In this document: piece after piece, positions 1 to 8,370 of the stretch
Layout of the letters: each line of letters starts with the position of its first letter
How positions within the stretch are numbered: position 1 is the stretch's first letter
Origin: NP936 sp002726085
GTDB lineage: Bacteria > Acidobacteriota > Vicinamibacteria > Vicinamibacterales > UBA8438
Assembly: GCA_036012905.1 (NCBI GenBank)
Contig: DASCQF010000074.1
Coordinates: 1-64,000, forward strand
Reading direction: 5' to 3'
Length of the DNA: 64,000 bases
Program-made: the position numbers and the translations under genes
The notes under the pieces: generated by a model
Seen by the model: only the letters and a program-made list of their open reading frames with translations
Told to the model about the DNA's origin: nothing
The model's database searches: none

Positions 1-547
1 CTCCTTCGATGAGCAGAGTGAAGTCGGTGGCCGCGACCCGCTCGATCTGCACTCGCAGCCGTTGCATGCAGGCGCTCGACCCGATGAGCGGCGCTGCGCC
101 GTCGGCCTCGCGACCATCGGCAAGGACACTCGCCTCCCGGCGTGGCTCCAGCATCAGCCCGAGCACGCGCCCGGCGTCACGCAGCGACTGCCGGTCCCAA
201 CCATCCAATCCGCACGATGGGTCCAGTTCCACCTCGAGTTGCAACCCTGGCCGAGCAGGCGTTGGCACCGGAAACCGGAGCACGCCGGCAGCACCCCCCT
301 CCGGTGTGACGCTGACGGCGGCAAGTCTGGTCGTCAAACGCACCGAGCGTATCGGCGCCAGTGTGCGCACTGCGGCCACAAGGTCGTCGTCCAAGTCTCC
401 GGGGCCGCCGCGGCTAGCCGGCCGCGGCACCCCAGACCGACGCGACGCCAACATCGCAAGAAACACGGAGAACCGGTGCCTGCGCTCACGGCGCCTTCCA
501 CGCGGCTGAGGGACAGAGGTACGGGAGGAGGAGGGGGGCGTGACCAT
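1..547 (-). CDS. Sigma54-dependent transcriptional regulator, N-terminal part (cut by window edge)
   Basis: Reading the minus strand from an ATG at 547 gives 182 codons that run off the left edge with no stop. The last residues, PLIGSSACMQRLRVQIERVA followed by TDFTLLIEG, match the start of the AAA+ sigma54-interaction domain of NtrC-type activators, just before the Walker A motif (usual GESGxGKE), which lies outside the window. The roughly 110 residues before it look like a divergent GAF-type sensor domain; this part is inference. The first 30 residues are arginine and serine rich, so the true start may be the in-frame ATG at 454. The role would be ATP-driven activation of RNA polymerase-sigma54. 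The PilZ and pseudopilin genes lie upstream on the same strand, with a gap of about 200 bases. Confidence 0.8.
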   Translation of the reverse strand, partial: MVTPPSSSRTSVPQPRGRRRERRHRFSVFLAMLASRRSGVPRPASRGGPGDLDDDLVAAVRTLAPIRSVRLTTRLAAVSVTPEGGAAGVLRFPVPTPARPGLQLEVELDPSCGLDGWDRQSLRDAGRVLGLMLEPRREASVLADGREADGAAPLIGSSACMQRLRVQIERVAATDFTLLIEG

Positions 548-752
548 GGCAGAAGAATCCGTCGCACACATCGTGGGAGATCTGCTCGTGCGACGTATCA
601 AACGCAGTGCCATCGACTGTCGGCGCTAGAATTCTTGCGATTCATGCACTGCCAGCCCTAACGCGCTCGTCACTCCCGCATCATTGTTCGTCACGGGGTC
701 TGTCCTGGGTAGATGCTGCCCGGCCAACCGCTCGGAAGGTCCCATGACAGTG

Positions 753-1094
753 TTAGTCCGTTCCTGTCCCCGGAAGGTCAAGTGCGTTGTCGAACTGCAC
801 CGCACCTCGATAGACGACCCCGCGCTCGCGCTCGACCGCCGCCACCCAGGAACGCGACACGGCTCCGGACACCGTCCAGACACGCGCCGTGGAGGTCAGC
901 CGCAACACCGCACGGGCGCCCGGTCGCAGGCGGGTCGACGTCTCCACCAGGGCGCCTCGAAACGAAAGGTTCACCAAAGCGGCGTTGAAGCCAGGCCGAA
1001 ACTGCAGTTCCCGCAGCCAGGGCAACTCCAATCGGCTCCAGCGGACGTCCCGACGACGATCCGGTATGCGCTGCAGCCTCAGCGGGCCGTCCAC
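753..1094 (-). CDS. PilZ-domain protein
   Basis: A 113-residue protein. An arginine-rich stretch near the N-terminus (RIPDRRRDVR) is followed by NLSFRG, which fits the PilZ pair RxxxR and [DN]xSxxG that binds cyclic di-GMP. Beta-strand-like alternation continues to the end, as expected for a single PilZ barrel. Its start overlaps the end of the pseudopilin gene by 16 bases, so the two are probably translated together. A PilZ protein beside a pseudopilin suggests cyclic di-GMP control of a surface or secretion structure, but no partner genes for a full pilus are in view. The family call is fairly safe; nucleotide binding is inferred from the motif only. Confidence 0.7.
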   Translation of the reverse strand: MDGPLRLQRIPDRRRDVRWSRLELPWLRELQFRPGFNAALVNLSFRGALVETSTRLRPGARAVLRLTSTARVWTVSGAVSRSWVAAVERERGVVYRGAVQFDNALDLPGTGTD

Positions 1095-1798
1095 GTCCCG
1101 ACCTCATGTCGAAACGCCAGAACCCTCGTGCGTCCGGTCGCTCCGAGCACACGAACGGCGTATTGTCGGCCCCTGCGGCTACGTAGAAAGATTGTGCCGC
1201 TGGTCGCGGTGCCGAGCGGACTGAACGTCAGCGTATCCGCCGAACCCAACCGGATCGGGTCGGTACCCCCTGCTAGTGGTTGCCCGCCGTCAATTGCGGC
1301 CACTCCCGGCACGATACCAAGCGCGACCCCGGGAAAGCGCTCGCCAAGCCGTTCCGGGGGGGTAATCGCTTTGTCGACGCCACGACGGATATCGCGACTA
1401 CGTAGCCCGTTGCCGTTGCCATCGACATACACCGAATAACGATACGCTGCGCCCTCTCGTTCGAACCGCAATCCGACACGAGTCGACCGCATTGCGGCTT
1501 GTACCCTGGTCAGGCGCGCCAGCCCGGCGACGTGACGCGCCGCTGCCATCCCTCGAGCGTCGTCCAATCCACCCAGCATGGAGGGCAGCGCCAGTGCAGC
1601 CATCAGTGCCACCAGCCCGAGCACGACAAGTAATTCCAACAGGGAGACCCCTCCGGCATGAAGAAACAGCTGGCCGCCGAGCAACGGGGCCGTCTTCAGA
1701 GTGGACCAGGTGGGCGGCGCGCCCCGGCCGTGTTCCCCCAGGACGCGCCGACCTGGCGCACTAGTCGCGCGTGCCTGCATCTGTCTTCGGCTCGCCAA
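1079..1798 (-). CDS. GspH/FimT-like pseudopilin
   Basis: The protein contains a type IV prepilin-like signal: after a glycine comes VSLLELLVVLGLVALMAALA, with the conserved Glu at +5 of the mature form and a hydrophobic helix. The C-terminal part (about 150 residues) resembles GspH/FimT minor pseudopilins. From the ATG at 1798 the leader would be about 50 residues and would overlap comEA by 38 bases. A TTG at 1684 gives a more usual short leader and a 201-residue product, so the start is uncertain. Processing by a prepilin peptidase and assembly at the inner membrane are expected from the family. It is an orphan pseudopilin: no ATPase, secretin or major pilin gene is next to it. Confidence 0.75.
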   Translation of the reverse strand: MASRRQMQARATSAPGRRVLGEHGRGAPPTWSTLKTAPLLGGQLFLHAGGVSLLELLVVLGLVALMAALALPSMLGGLDDARGMAAARHVAGLARLTRVQAAMRSTRVGLRFEREGAAYRYSVYVDGNGNGLRSRDIRRGVDKAITPPERLGERFPGVALGIVPGVAAIDGGQPLAGGTDPIRLGSADTLTFSPLGTATSGTIFLRSRRGRQYAVRVLGATGRTRVLAFRHEVGTWTAR

Positions 1799-2096
1799 CT
1801 GTAACCAGTGGCCGCAGTCTGAGAAAGCTGCGCTCGCCGATTCCGCGCACGTTCATCAGCTCTTCGACCTTCTTGAAGCCGTCGTTCTGCCGGCGATACT
1901 CGATGATTCGCTCGGCCGTCCGCTCACCAATGCCAGGCAGGCTCTCGAGCTGAACGGCACTGGCTTGATTCAGATCGATCAGATCGCCGGGTGCCCGCTG
2001 CCCGGTTCGGGCAGCCGGCTCCTGCACTGCCTCCACGCGCTCTGAAACCGAGCAGCACGCCAGAGCCACCATGACACCGCACATGAGTCGTCGCAT
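1761..2096 (-). CDS. comEA: ComEA-like helix-hairpin-helix DNA-binding protein, exported
   Basis: A 111-residue protein with a hydrophobic N-terminal export signal (residues 1-22) and two helix-hairpin-helix units: DLNQASAVQLESLPGIGERT at about 40-60 and a second ending in VRGIGERSFLRL. This is the layout of the short ComEA proteins that bind incoming DNA in the periplasm during natural transformation. It is the first gene of a minus-strand set with the pseudopilin, PilZ and sigma54 regulator genes. An SD-like AGGAGGAGA lies just upstream of the ATG. A link between transformation and the pseudopilin is plausible but not proven by this window. Confidence 0.85.
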   Translation of the reverse strand: MRRLMCGVMVALACCSVSERVEAVQEPAARTGQRAPGDLIDLNQASAVQLESLPGIGERTAERIIEYRRQNDGFKKVEELMNVRGIGERSFLRLRPLVTVGEPKTDAGTRD

Positions 2097-2445
2097 CTTC
2101 TCTCCTCCTCAGTCTGGTTGAGTCGACAAGGTCACCGACCCATGCGGGGTCAGACGACCGTTACCGGTGGCCCCGCCGCCCGCGGCGTCAGCGAGGTCGG
2201 GCACAGACGCCGACGGGCATCAGCGGAGCCGCTAAGGATGCTCGCAAGAACACCGCCAGCGGCACCTGAGGCAACCGCGCGCGTCTAACCTGCCAACTTA
2301 CGGTAGTTTAGAGAAGACGATGCCAAGCGCATCGTTGCAGACTCGGGCAGCGGCCCAATCGACATGACTACCCCAGTTGCTCTGCCTGCCGCTGCCGTGA
2401 ACGGTGTTGCGGGCGCCCCGAGATCACCCGGTACCCTCGCAGTTG
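2097..2445. other. Intergenic stretch without recognised gene
   Basis: About 350 bases between comEA and the membrane hydrolase gene, both on the minus strand. It must hold the comEA promoter and the end of the hydrolase transcript. I see no tRNA, no convincing hairpin with a T run and no open frame with family resemblance. The most AT-rich part is around 2295-2320. Confidence 0.5.
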
Positions 2446-2970
2446 TCACCCGTGCCGGACCCGGCGATGGCGCATGAGGAACACACCAGCCAGCGCGAAT
2501 GGCCCCACGATCAGCAGCTCATACCAGACTGACCACGCCAGCCTGACCCAGCAGTCGAACAGCCAATACTGACGACAGACCGGATAGAACACCTGCAACG
2601 AGGATTGATAGTACGTAGAATCGAACGGCCAGAGCGCCATGAGGCCAAAGGGCGCAACTGTATCCATTCCGAGCCAATCGAGCAGCACATGCGTGGCATA
2701 GGCGGCGGAGCTGGCCAGCCAGAGCAAGGGACGCCCCTCGGCGACGAACACGGCCACCACGCCAACCGCCCCAGCCGCCGCCAGCGAATGCGTGGCATGC
2801 CGGTGGCCCTCCTTGATCACAAAGTCGACATCGGCCAGCATTCCCAGCAACGCAAAGACTAGAACGATGGGGACACGGCGACCGGCCAGCCGACACGGCC
2901 AACCCGCTCGTCGCACGATGAAGGCCCCGGCCGCGATGCCGCCCAGCGCATGACCGATTGGTGTGGGCAT
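2446..2970 (-). CDS. Membrane-bound metal-dependent hydrolase, YdjM/DUF457-like
   Basis: I take the ATG at 2970, giving 174 residues that begin MPTPIGHALGG, the usual opening of this family; longer upstream frames have no family resemblance. Conserved features are the N-terminal PxxH-G motif (His 6 region), ADVDF, EGHRHATHS with several histidines, and THVLLDWLG, which together would hold metal. Four hydrophobic segments place it in the inner membrane. Family members were named LexA-regulated inner-membrane hydrolases but their substrate is unknown. The gene is divergent from the metallo-beta-lactamase-fold gene at 3062, with an inverted repeat between them. Confidence 0.8.
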   Translation of the reverse strand: MPTPIGHALGGIAAGAFIVRRAGWPCRLAGRRVPIVLVFALLGMLADVDFVIKEGHRHATHSLAAAGAVGVVAVFVAEGRPLLWLASSAAYATHVLLDWLGMDTVAPFGLMALWPFDSTYYQSSLQVFYPVCRQYWLFDCWVRLAWSVWYELLIVGPFALAGVFLMRHRRVRHG

Positions 2971-3017
2971 GGAGGTGATTCGAGAGAGCCGGCAGTGATC
3001 GCTCGGCTGATCTGGTT

Positions 3018-3036
3018 GAGTATGATTACCATACTC
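3018..3036. promoter_or_regulatory. Inverted repeat between divergent genes, candidate operator
   Basis: GAGTATG at 3018-3024 and CATACTC at 3030-3036 form a perfect 7-base inverted repeat around a 5-base spacer. It lies between the divergent starts at 2970 and 3062 and contains TATGAT, which could serve as a -10 element. A dimeric repressor site is the simplest reading, but the regulator is unknown. Confidence 0.45.
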
Positions 3037-3061
3037 GCCCCGAAGAGGAAATGAGGAAACG

Positions 3062-4126
3062 ATGACGCGCCTGCCAAACACGCGGCACACGGTCGCCACC
3101 GCCTGCAGGGTCGCGACGCTCGCCGCCGTGGTGCTCCTGACCCGACCGGCCTTCGTACACACACAGGCGCCGGCGACACTCGACATCTACTGGATCGACG
3201 TGGAGGGCGGCGCGGCGACCCTGGTCGTCACCCCTCAGCGCGACGCGGTGCTCATGGACACCGGGTGGCCCCGAGCAGACGCGCGGGACGCCGGGCGCAT
3301 CCAGGCAGCCATGCGCGACGCCGGCATCACCGAGATCGACTACCTCCTGATCTCGCATTTTCATTCGGATCATGTCGGTGGGCTCGCGGCGCTGGCCGCA
3401 CGCGTGCCCATCGGCCAGATCGTCGACCACGGCGACAGCGTGGAACGCGACCGCGCACAGGGTCAAGCACTCTGGGAAGACTACTTGGCAGTCGCCGAGG
3501 CACGTCGGCGGACGGTCGAACCGGGCGACAAGCTGCCACTCCGTCGAATCGAATTCTCGTTCGTGGCCTCACACAGCGCGTTCATCGACGCACTGGAGCC
3601 GCGTCCGCCGAACCGGCTATGCGAGAGCGCGGTTGCCGGCCCGATCGATCCGAACGAAAACGGCAAGAGCCTCGGCTACGTGTTGTCGCTTGGCGGATTT
3701 CAGTTCGCGAACCTTGGCGACCTCTCGCCGAACCACGAGTACGACCTGGCCTGCCCGGAGAATCGGCTTGGGGTCATCGATCTCTATCAGGTGCCGCACC
3801 ACGGCGGCGGTGGCGCGGCGCGCCCGGAGCTCACCTGGGCGCTTCGGCCGACTGTAGCGGTCATCAACAACGGTCCGCGCAAGGGGGGCGACCCCGAATC
3901 GTACTCCGTCGTGCGGGACACACCCGGCATCCAGGACATCTGGCAACTCCACCAGGCGCTCGGCTCCGATGCCGCCGCCAACACAGACCCGCGACTCATC
4001 GCGAATCTCACCGAGGAGGCAGATTGTGACGGGTACTGGATCAAGGCCACGATCCCGCCCGACGGGCGTAGCTGGACGATGACCAACGGTCGGACCGGGT
4101 ACAGCCGGAACTATCAATCGAAGTGA
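3062..4126 (+). CDS. Secreted metallo-beta-lactamase-fold hydrolase
   Basis: A 354-residue protein with an N-terminal export signal (hydrophobic residues 17-31). The metal-binding motif HFHSDH at 99-104 gives His 99, His 101, Asp 103 and His 104, and a later HHGGG (about 243) supplies further ligands. Domain order resembles the ComEC/Rec2-type extracellular beta-lactamase fold, here as a stand-alone soluble protein. It should act outside the cytoplasm with two bound metal ions, probably as a phosphodiesterase or nuclease-like enzyme; the substrate cannot be read from the sequence. A strong ribosome site (AGAGGAAATGAGGAAAC) precedes the ATG. It converges with the Rieske gene at its 3' end. Confidence 0.8.
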   Translation: MTRLPNTRHTVATACRVATLAAVVLLTRPAFVHTQAPATLDIYWIDVEGGAATLVVTPQRDAVLMDTGWPRADARDAGRIQAAMRDAGITEIDYLLISHFHSDHVGGLAALAARVPIGQIVDHGDSVERDRAQGQALWEDYLAVAEARRRTVEPGDKLPLRRIEFSFVASHSAFIDALEPRPPNRLCESAVAGPIDPNENGKSLGYVLSLGGFQFANLGDLSPNHEYDLACPENRLGVIDLYQVPHHGGGGAARPELTWALRPTVAVINNGPRKGGDPESYSVVRDTPGIQDIWQLHQALGSDAAANTDPRLIANLTEEADCDGYWIKATIPPDGRSWTMTNGRTGYSRNYQSK

Positions 4127-4145
4127 CCCTCTCGAGGCGAGCACC

Positions 4146-4454
4146 TCATGGGTCGATCTCGATCACACCGGCGTGCACACGGACCGGGTAGCCGCGCAGC
4201 TTGCCACCCGCTGGCGGCGTCAGCGGCTCCCCATCTGCGATCCGAAACTTCGCGCCATGCCAGAGGCACGTAATGGTGCCATCTTCGCAGAGACCTTCCG
4301 ACAGCGGTCCGCCCACATGCGTGCAGGCGTCGTCGTAGGCGACGAGTGTGCCGCGCTCGTTGAACAGCGCGATTCTCCGATCACCGGTTCTGACGCACTT
4401 CACCGTGCCCAGCGCCACGTCCCCCTCGCTGCCCACCTTCACGTAGCTCCCCAT
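4146..4454 (-). CDS. Rieske [2Fe-2S] ferredoxin-like protein
   Basis: A 102-residue single-domain protein with the two halves of the Rieske cluster site: Cys 44-Thr-His 46 and Cys 63-Leu-Trp-His 66. There is no membrane segment or disulfide cysteine pair, so it resembles the soluble ferredoxin components of dioxygenases or NirD-like proteins rather than the bc-complex Rieske. It follows the alanine dehydrogenase gene by 39 bases on the same strand and is probably co-transcribed. No oxygenase or nitrite reductase partner is nearby, so the electron acceptor is unknown. A GGAGA ribosome site precedes the ATG. Confidence 0.88.
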   Translation of the reverse strand: MGSYVKVGSEGDVALGTVKCVRTGDRRIALFNERGTLVAYDDACTHVGGPLSEGLCEDGTITCLWHGAKFRIADGEPLTPPAGGKLRGYPVRVHAGVIEIDP

Positions 4455-4493
4455 TCTCCAGTTCCTCCCCCGGCCGCTAACCGTCGTCGGCGA

Positions 4494-5600
4494 TCAGAGC
4501 CGGTCCAGCGGCGTGTGCTTCAGACCATGGGCGTCGGCCACGGCAGGATGCGTGACACGCCCTTCGACGATGTTCACCCCAGAAGCCAGCGCCGGATCGT
4601 TGGCAGCCGCTTTCCACCCGCGATCGGCGATCTCGAGCGCATAGGCCATTGTCGCGTTGGTCAGCGCATAGGTCGACGTATGCGGCACCGCACCGGGCAT
4701 ATTCGACACACAGTAGTGTACGACGCCATGTTCGACATAGCGGGGAGCGTGGTGCGTAGTCGGCCGGCTCGTCTCGGCACAGCCCCCCTGGTCGACCGCC
4801 ACGTCCACCAGCGCCGAACCGTCTTCCATCTGACTCAAGTGCTTCCGAGAGACCAGTCGCGGCGTTCTTGCGCCCGGAATCAGAACCGCGCAGATCACCA
4901 GATCCGCTTCGCTTACCGCGCTCTCGATATTCGCCGCATTCGACATCAGTGTCGTCACGTGCCCCTGCACCACATCCCGCACATAGGCCAATCGCAGCGG
5001 ATTGATGTCGACGATCGTCACATCCGCCCCAAAGCCGACCCCGACGACACAGGCATTCAGCCCAACGATGCCGGCGCCGAGAATCGTCACCCGGCCCCGT
5101 CGGACGCCGGACACGCCTGGCAGGAGCAATCCCTTGCCACCCGCGATCATCTCGAGCGACGTGGCGCCGGCCTGAATCGCCAACCTTCCGGCGACCTCGG
5201 ACATCGGGACCAGCAGCGGCAAGGTGCCGTCTTCGAGCTGCACCGTCTCGTAAGCGATCCCAACGACCCGTCGATCGAGCAACCCTTCGGTCAGGCTCTT
5301 CGACGCCGCCAGGTGCAGGTACGTGAAGAGCACCTGGGTGGGTCGCAGCAGCTCGAGCTCCGCCTCTACCGGCTCCTTCACCTTCAGGACGAAATCTGCC
5401 CATTGCCACACCTCGCCCGCCGTCCCGGCGATTGCGGCGCCCGCCCGTTGGTAGGCCGTGTCAGGAATCGAGCTCCCCAGCCCGGCGCCGGCCTGCACCA
5501 GGATCTCGTGCCCGTGGGCGCGAAACGCTGTCACGCCCGACGCCGTAATCGCTACCCGGTTCTCATCCGCCTTGACTTCGGTCGGAACCCCTACACGCAT
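4494..5600 (-). CDS. ald: Alanine dehydrogenase
   Basis: Starting at the ATG at 5600 gives 368 residues, the usual size for NAD-dependent L-alanine dehydrogenase, and an AGGGGA ribosome site sits just upstream. The N-terminus MRVGVPTEVKADENRVAI is characteristic, followed by ATPTQ-like LLRPTQVLFTYLHLA and the nucleotide-binding loop ILGAGIVGLNA near the middle. The enzyme converts alanine to pyruvate and ammonia and the reverse. An alanine/glycine:cation symporter is encoded elsewhere in this window (56235), which would feed it. The gene is divergent from the STAS gene at 5735. Confidence 0.95.
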   Translation of the reverse strand: MRVGVPTEVKADENRVAITASGVTAFRAHGHEILVQAGAGLGSSIPDTAYQRAGAAIAGTAGEVWQWADFVLKVKEPVEAELELLRPTQVLFTYLHLAASKSLTEGLLDRRVVGIAYETVQLEDGTLPLLVPMSEVAGRLAIQAGATSLEMIAGGKGLLLPGVSGVRRGRVTILGAGIVGLNACVVGVGFGADVTIVDINPLRLAYVRDVVQGHVTTLMSNAANIESAVSEADLVICAVLIPGARTPRLVSRKHLSQMEDGSALVDVAVDQGGCAETSRPTTHHAPRYVEHGVVHYCVSNMPGAVPHTSTYALTNATMAYALEIADRGWKAAANDPALASGVNIVEGRVTHPAVADAHGLKHTPLDRL

Positions 5601-5675
5601 CTCTGTCCCCTCCCGATCGAGCTGCACTCGCCCCGCCCGACTGCCCCATTTTCCCTCGACGCCCACTGCGTGCGC

Positions 5676-5681
5676 TACAAT
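5676..5681 (+). promoter_or_regulatory. Possible -10 element of the STAS gene
   Basis: TACAAT at 5676-5681 matches the sigma70 -10 box in five of six positions and lies 53 bases upstream of the STAS start, between divergent genes. No convincing -35 is seen, so this is a weak call. Confidence 0.3.
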
Positions 5682-5734
5682 GTCGCGGCCGGCACACCCA
5701 CAGCATCGAGACCCCGGCTCGCGAGGACTCGTGT

Positions 5735-6070
5735 ATGCGCATAAAGCAACGGACCTCCGGTCCGGTCGTCATTCTCGACCTCGACGGCCGTATGACCCGC
5801 AATGACGGGTTTGGCACGGTCAAGGCGGCGGTCGCTCCACTCCTCAAGCAGGGGCATTCGCAACTCCTGCTGAATATGGCGAACGTCACCTACATGGACA
5901 GCACGGGCATCGGCGAGCTGGTCAGCGTCTTCATCACCACCCGCAACAATCACGGCAAGCTCAAGCTCGTCAATCTCACCGACCGGATGCGGGAACTGTT
6001 CGAGGTCGCCAAGCTGGTGCACGTGTTCGAAGTCTTCGACGACGAGGCGGACGCGCTTCAGAGCTTCTAA
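5735..6070 (+). CDS. STAS-domain anti-sigma factor antagonist
   Basis: A 111-residue single STAS domain. The conserved phosphorylation site is present as Asp 55-Ser 56-Thr 57-Gly 58, as in SpoIIAA and RsbV. Such proteins, when unphosphorylated, bind an anti-sigma kinase and free its sigma factor; a SpoIIE-type phosphatase could activate them. A phosphatase of that type is encoded at 16920-19088, about 11 kb away, but no anti-sigma kinase or sigma factor gene is in the window, so pairing them is inference. The lactate permease gene begins 13 bases downstream on the same strand. Confidence 0.92.
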   Translation: MRIKQRTSGPVVILDLDGRMTRNDGFGTVKAAVAPLLKQGHSQLLLNMANVTYMDSTGIGELVSVFITTRNNHGKLKLVNLTDRMRELFEVAKLVHVFEVFDDEADALQSF

Positions 6071-6083
6071 GGAAGGAGCCCCG

Positions 6084-7865
6084 ATGGGCACGATGACGTT
6101 GGCGTTTCTGTCTCTGTTGCCGATCGCGACGGTCGCGATCTTCCTGGTCCTCCTACGCTGGCCTGCGAGCCGGGCGATGCCGTTGACCTATGCCGTCGCC
6201 ACCGTCCTTGCGCTTTTCGTCTGGCAGGTCCCGGGCATGCAGGTCGTCGCGGCTACGATCAACGGCATCGTCGTCGCACTGACGCTGCTCTACATCATCT
6301 TCGGAGCCATTCTGCTCCTGAACACCTTGCAGGAGAGCGGTGCCATCTCGGCGATTCGCCAGGGGTTCACCGACGTCAGCAGCGACCGGCGGGTACAGGT
6401 CATCATCGTCGCCTGGTTGTTCGGGTCGTTCATCGAAGGCTCGGCCGGCTTTGGAACACCGGCCGCGGTCGCCGTCCCGCTGCTCGTCGGCCTGGGCTTT
6501 CCGGGCATGGCGGCCGTCATGTCCGGCATGATCATCCAGAGCACGCCGGTCAGCTTCGGTGCGCTGGGCACCCCGATTCTGGTGGGCGTGAATACTGGGC
6601 TCTCGGCCGATCCGGCCATCGCAGAGTACGCCGCCAGCCTCGGCTACGCCCAGTGGAACGACTTCCTGGGTTTCATTGCGTTCCGCGTGGCATTGCTCCA
6701 CGCCATTGCCGGCACCTTGATCCCGCTGATCCTGGTCTCGTTCTTGACCCGGTTCTTCGGGAAGAACAAGTCCTTCGCCGAAGGGCTGCGTGTCTGGCCG
6801 TTCGCGATCTTCGCCGCGTTCTCGATGACCGTCCCGTATCTCCTCGCGGCGCGGTTCCTCGGTCCGGAGTTCCCGGCGCTGGCCGGCAGCCTCGTCGGAC
6901 TGGTCATTGTTGTCTCGGCGGCCAGGGCCGGTTTCCTGGTGCCAAAGGCCAGCGACCACTGGGACTTCGACGACAAGAGCACCTGGCCGGCAGAGTGGAC
7001 CGGCTCCGCCGTGTTCAAGGACAACGAGGGCGGACCGCGGATGGGTCTGGCCATGGCGTGGATGCCTTACGTGATCGTCGCGCTGCTGCTGCTGACCTCA
7101 CGGGCCGTCCCCTTTTTCAAGTCCTTCCTGCAGCAGTCGATACGACTGACCTGGGACGGCATTCTCGGCAGCAACATCAACATGACGACGGTCGAGCCGT
7201 TGTACCTGCCGGGCACGCTCTTCATCGTGGCTTCGCTCATCGCGGTCGGAATGCACGGCCTATCGCTACAAAAGTACGCCCGCGCCTGGAGCACATCACT
7301 CAGGGTATCCGCGGCGGCGTCCATCGCACTCATCTTCACGGTGCCGATGGTGCAGGTGTTCCTGAACACCAGCGGTGGCGCTTCGGGTTTTGACCAGATG
7401 CCGATCGTGCTCGCCGACGGCGTGGCGTCGCTGGCCGGCGGCGCCTGGCCGATTTTCTCCCCATTCGTCGGCGGCATCGGTGCAGCGGTGGCCGGAAGCA
7501 ACACGGTCAGCAACATGATGTTCTCGCTCTTCCAGTTCGGCATGGGCGAGCGTATCGTGGCCGACCCGGTCTGGATCGTGGCGCTGCAGGCGGTCGGCGG
7601 TGCGGCCGGCAACATGATCTGCGTCCACAACGTGGTCGCGGCCTCGGCGGTCGTAGGACTACTGGGACGGGAGGGGTCGATCATCAGGATGACGATTCTT
7701 CCCTTCACCTACTACGCGCTCCTGCCAGGGTCGGTCGGCTATCTCATCGTCTCCTATGGCAGCTCCGGCTTCCTGAACATCGGCACGCTGCTGGTGGCGC
7801 TTATCGCGGGTCTGGCCATCTATTTCATCGCGCGGTACGGCCGCGCACCCTCGGAGGCGGTCTAA
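6084..7865 (+). CDS. lctP: L-lactate permease family transporter
   Basis: A 593-residue polytopic protein of the LctP family, slightly longer than the usual 550. It shows about twelve hydrophobic segments, the conserved FGSFIEGSAGFGTPAAVAVP and the symmetric GSNTVSNMMFSLFQFG and NMICVHNVVAASAVVG near the C-terminus. It should import lactate or related 2-hydroxy acids (glycolate) with protons or sodium across the inner membrane. A strong AGGAAGGAG ribosome site lies before the ATG at 6084. The cupin gene begins 4 bases after its stop, so these two, and probably the STAS gene, form one transcript. Confidence 0.93.
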   Translation: MGTMTLAFLSLLPIATVAIFLVLLRWPASRAMPLTYAVATVLALFVWQVPGMQVVAATINGIVVALTLLYIIFGAILLLNTLQESGAISAIRQGFTDVSSDRRVQVIIVAWLFGSFIEGSAGFGTPAAVAVPLLVGLGFPGMAAVMSGMIIQSTPVSFGALGTPILVGVNTGLSADPAIAEYAASLGYAQWNDFLGFIAFRVALLHAIAGTLIPLILVSFLTRFFGKNKSFAEGLRVWPFAIFAAFSMTVPYLLAARFLGPEFPALAGSLVGLVIVVSAARAGFLVPKASDHWDFDDKSTWPAEWTGSAVFKDNEGGPRMGLAMAWMPYVIVALLLLTSRAVPFFKSFLQQSIRLTWDGILGSNINMTTVEPLYLPGTLFIVASLIAVGMHGLSLQKYARAWSTSLRVSAAASIALIFTVPMVQVFLNTSGGASGFDQMPIVLADGVASLAGGAWPIFSPFVGGIGAAVAGSNTVSNMMFSLFQFGMGERIVADPVWIVALQAVGGAAGNMICVHNVVAASAVVGLLGREGSIIRMTILPFTYYALLPGSVGYLIVSYGSSGFLNIGTLLVALIAGLAIYFIARYGRAPSEAV

Positions 7866-7869
7866 GCAC

Positions 7870-8256
7870 ATGCGCGTGTTCACGCTCGCCATGCTCGACA
7901 GCGAACCGTCCGACCCGAACACCTTCGTCGGTCGGGCTCGGCTCACCCGAATGAACGATGCCGCCGGTCAGCCGCAGACCAACGTCTATCGGGTGGCGTT
8001 CGAGGCTGGCGCCAGAACCAACTGGCATGCCCACACCGGCCCACAGCTGCTGCAGATCCTCGACGGCGTCTGCCGTTACCAGGTGGACGGTGAATCGGTG
8101 CGTGAGGCTGGGGTCGGAGACCTGATCGCCTTCGACCCAGGTGAACGGCACTGGCATGGCGCCACCCCCGGCGGGCCGATGACACACGCCGCCATCAATA
8201 TCGACGCGACGACCGACTGGTTCGAACCGGTGACGGACGCACAATACGGCGGGTAG
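7870..8256 (+). CDS. Cupin-domain protein
   Basis: A 128-residue single cupin barrel. Metal ligands fit the two cupin motifs: His 53 and His 55 with Gln 59 in the first, and His 94 or His 96 in GERHWHGA of the second. Such small cupins are often found with uptake or redox genes and may be dioxygenases, isomerases or binding proteins; the reaction is unknown. Its ribosome site (GGAGGCGG) lies inside the end of the permease gene, so translation is probably coupled. Confidence 0.85.
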   Translation: MRVFTLAMLDSEPSDPNTFVGRARLTRMNDAAGQPQTNVYRVAFEAGARTNWHAHTGPQLLQILDGVCRYQVDGESVREAGVGDLIAFDPGERHWHGATPGGPMTHAAINIDATTDWFEPVTDAQYGG

Positions 8257-8370
8257 ACGGCGCTGAAACAAAGCTCCGTGACACCGCCAGTCACGGCGCC
8301 TCAAGCGATGTCTATCGTCCAGACCGCTTTGAGTGCCTATCTGCCAGCCTGAGATCCTCAGCAGAAGAAC

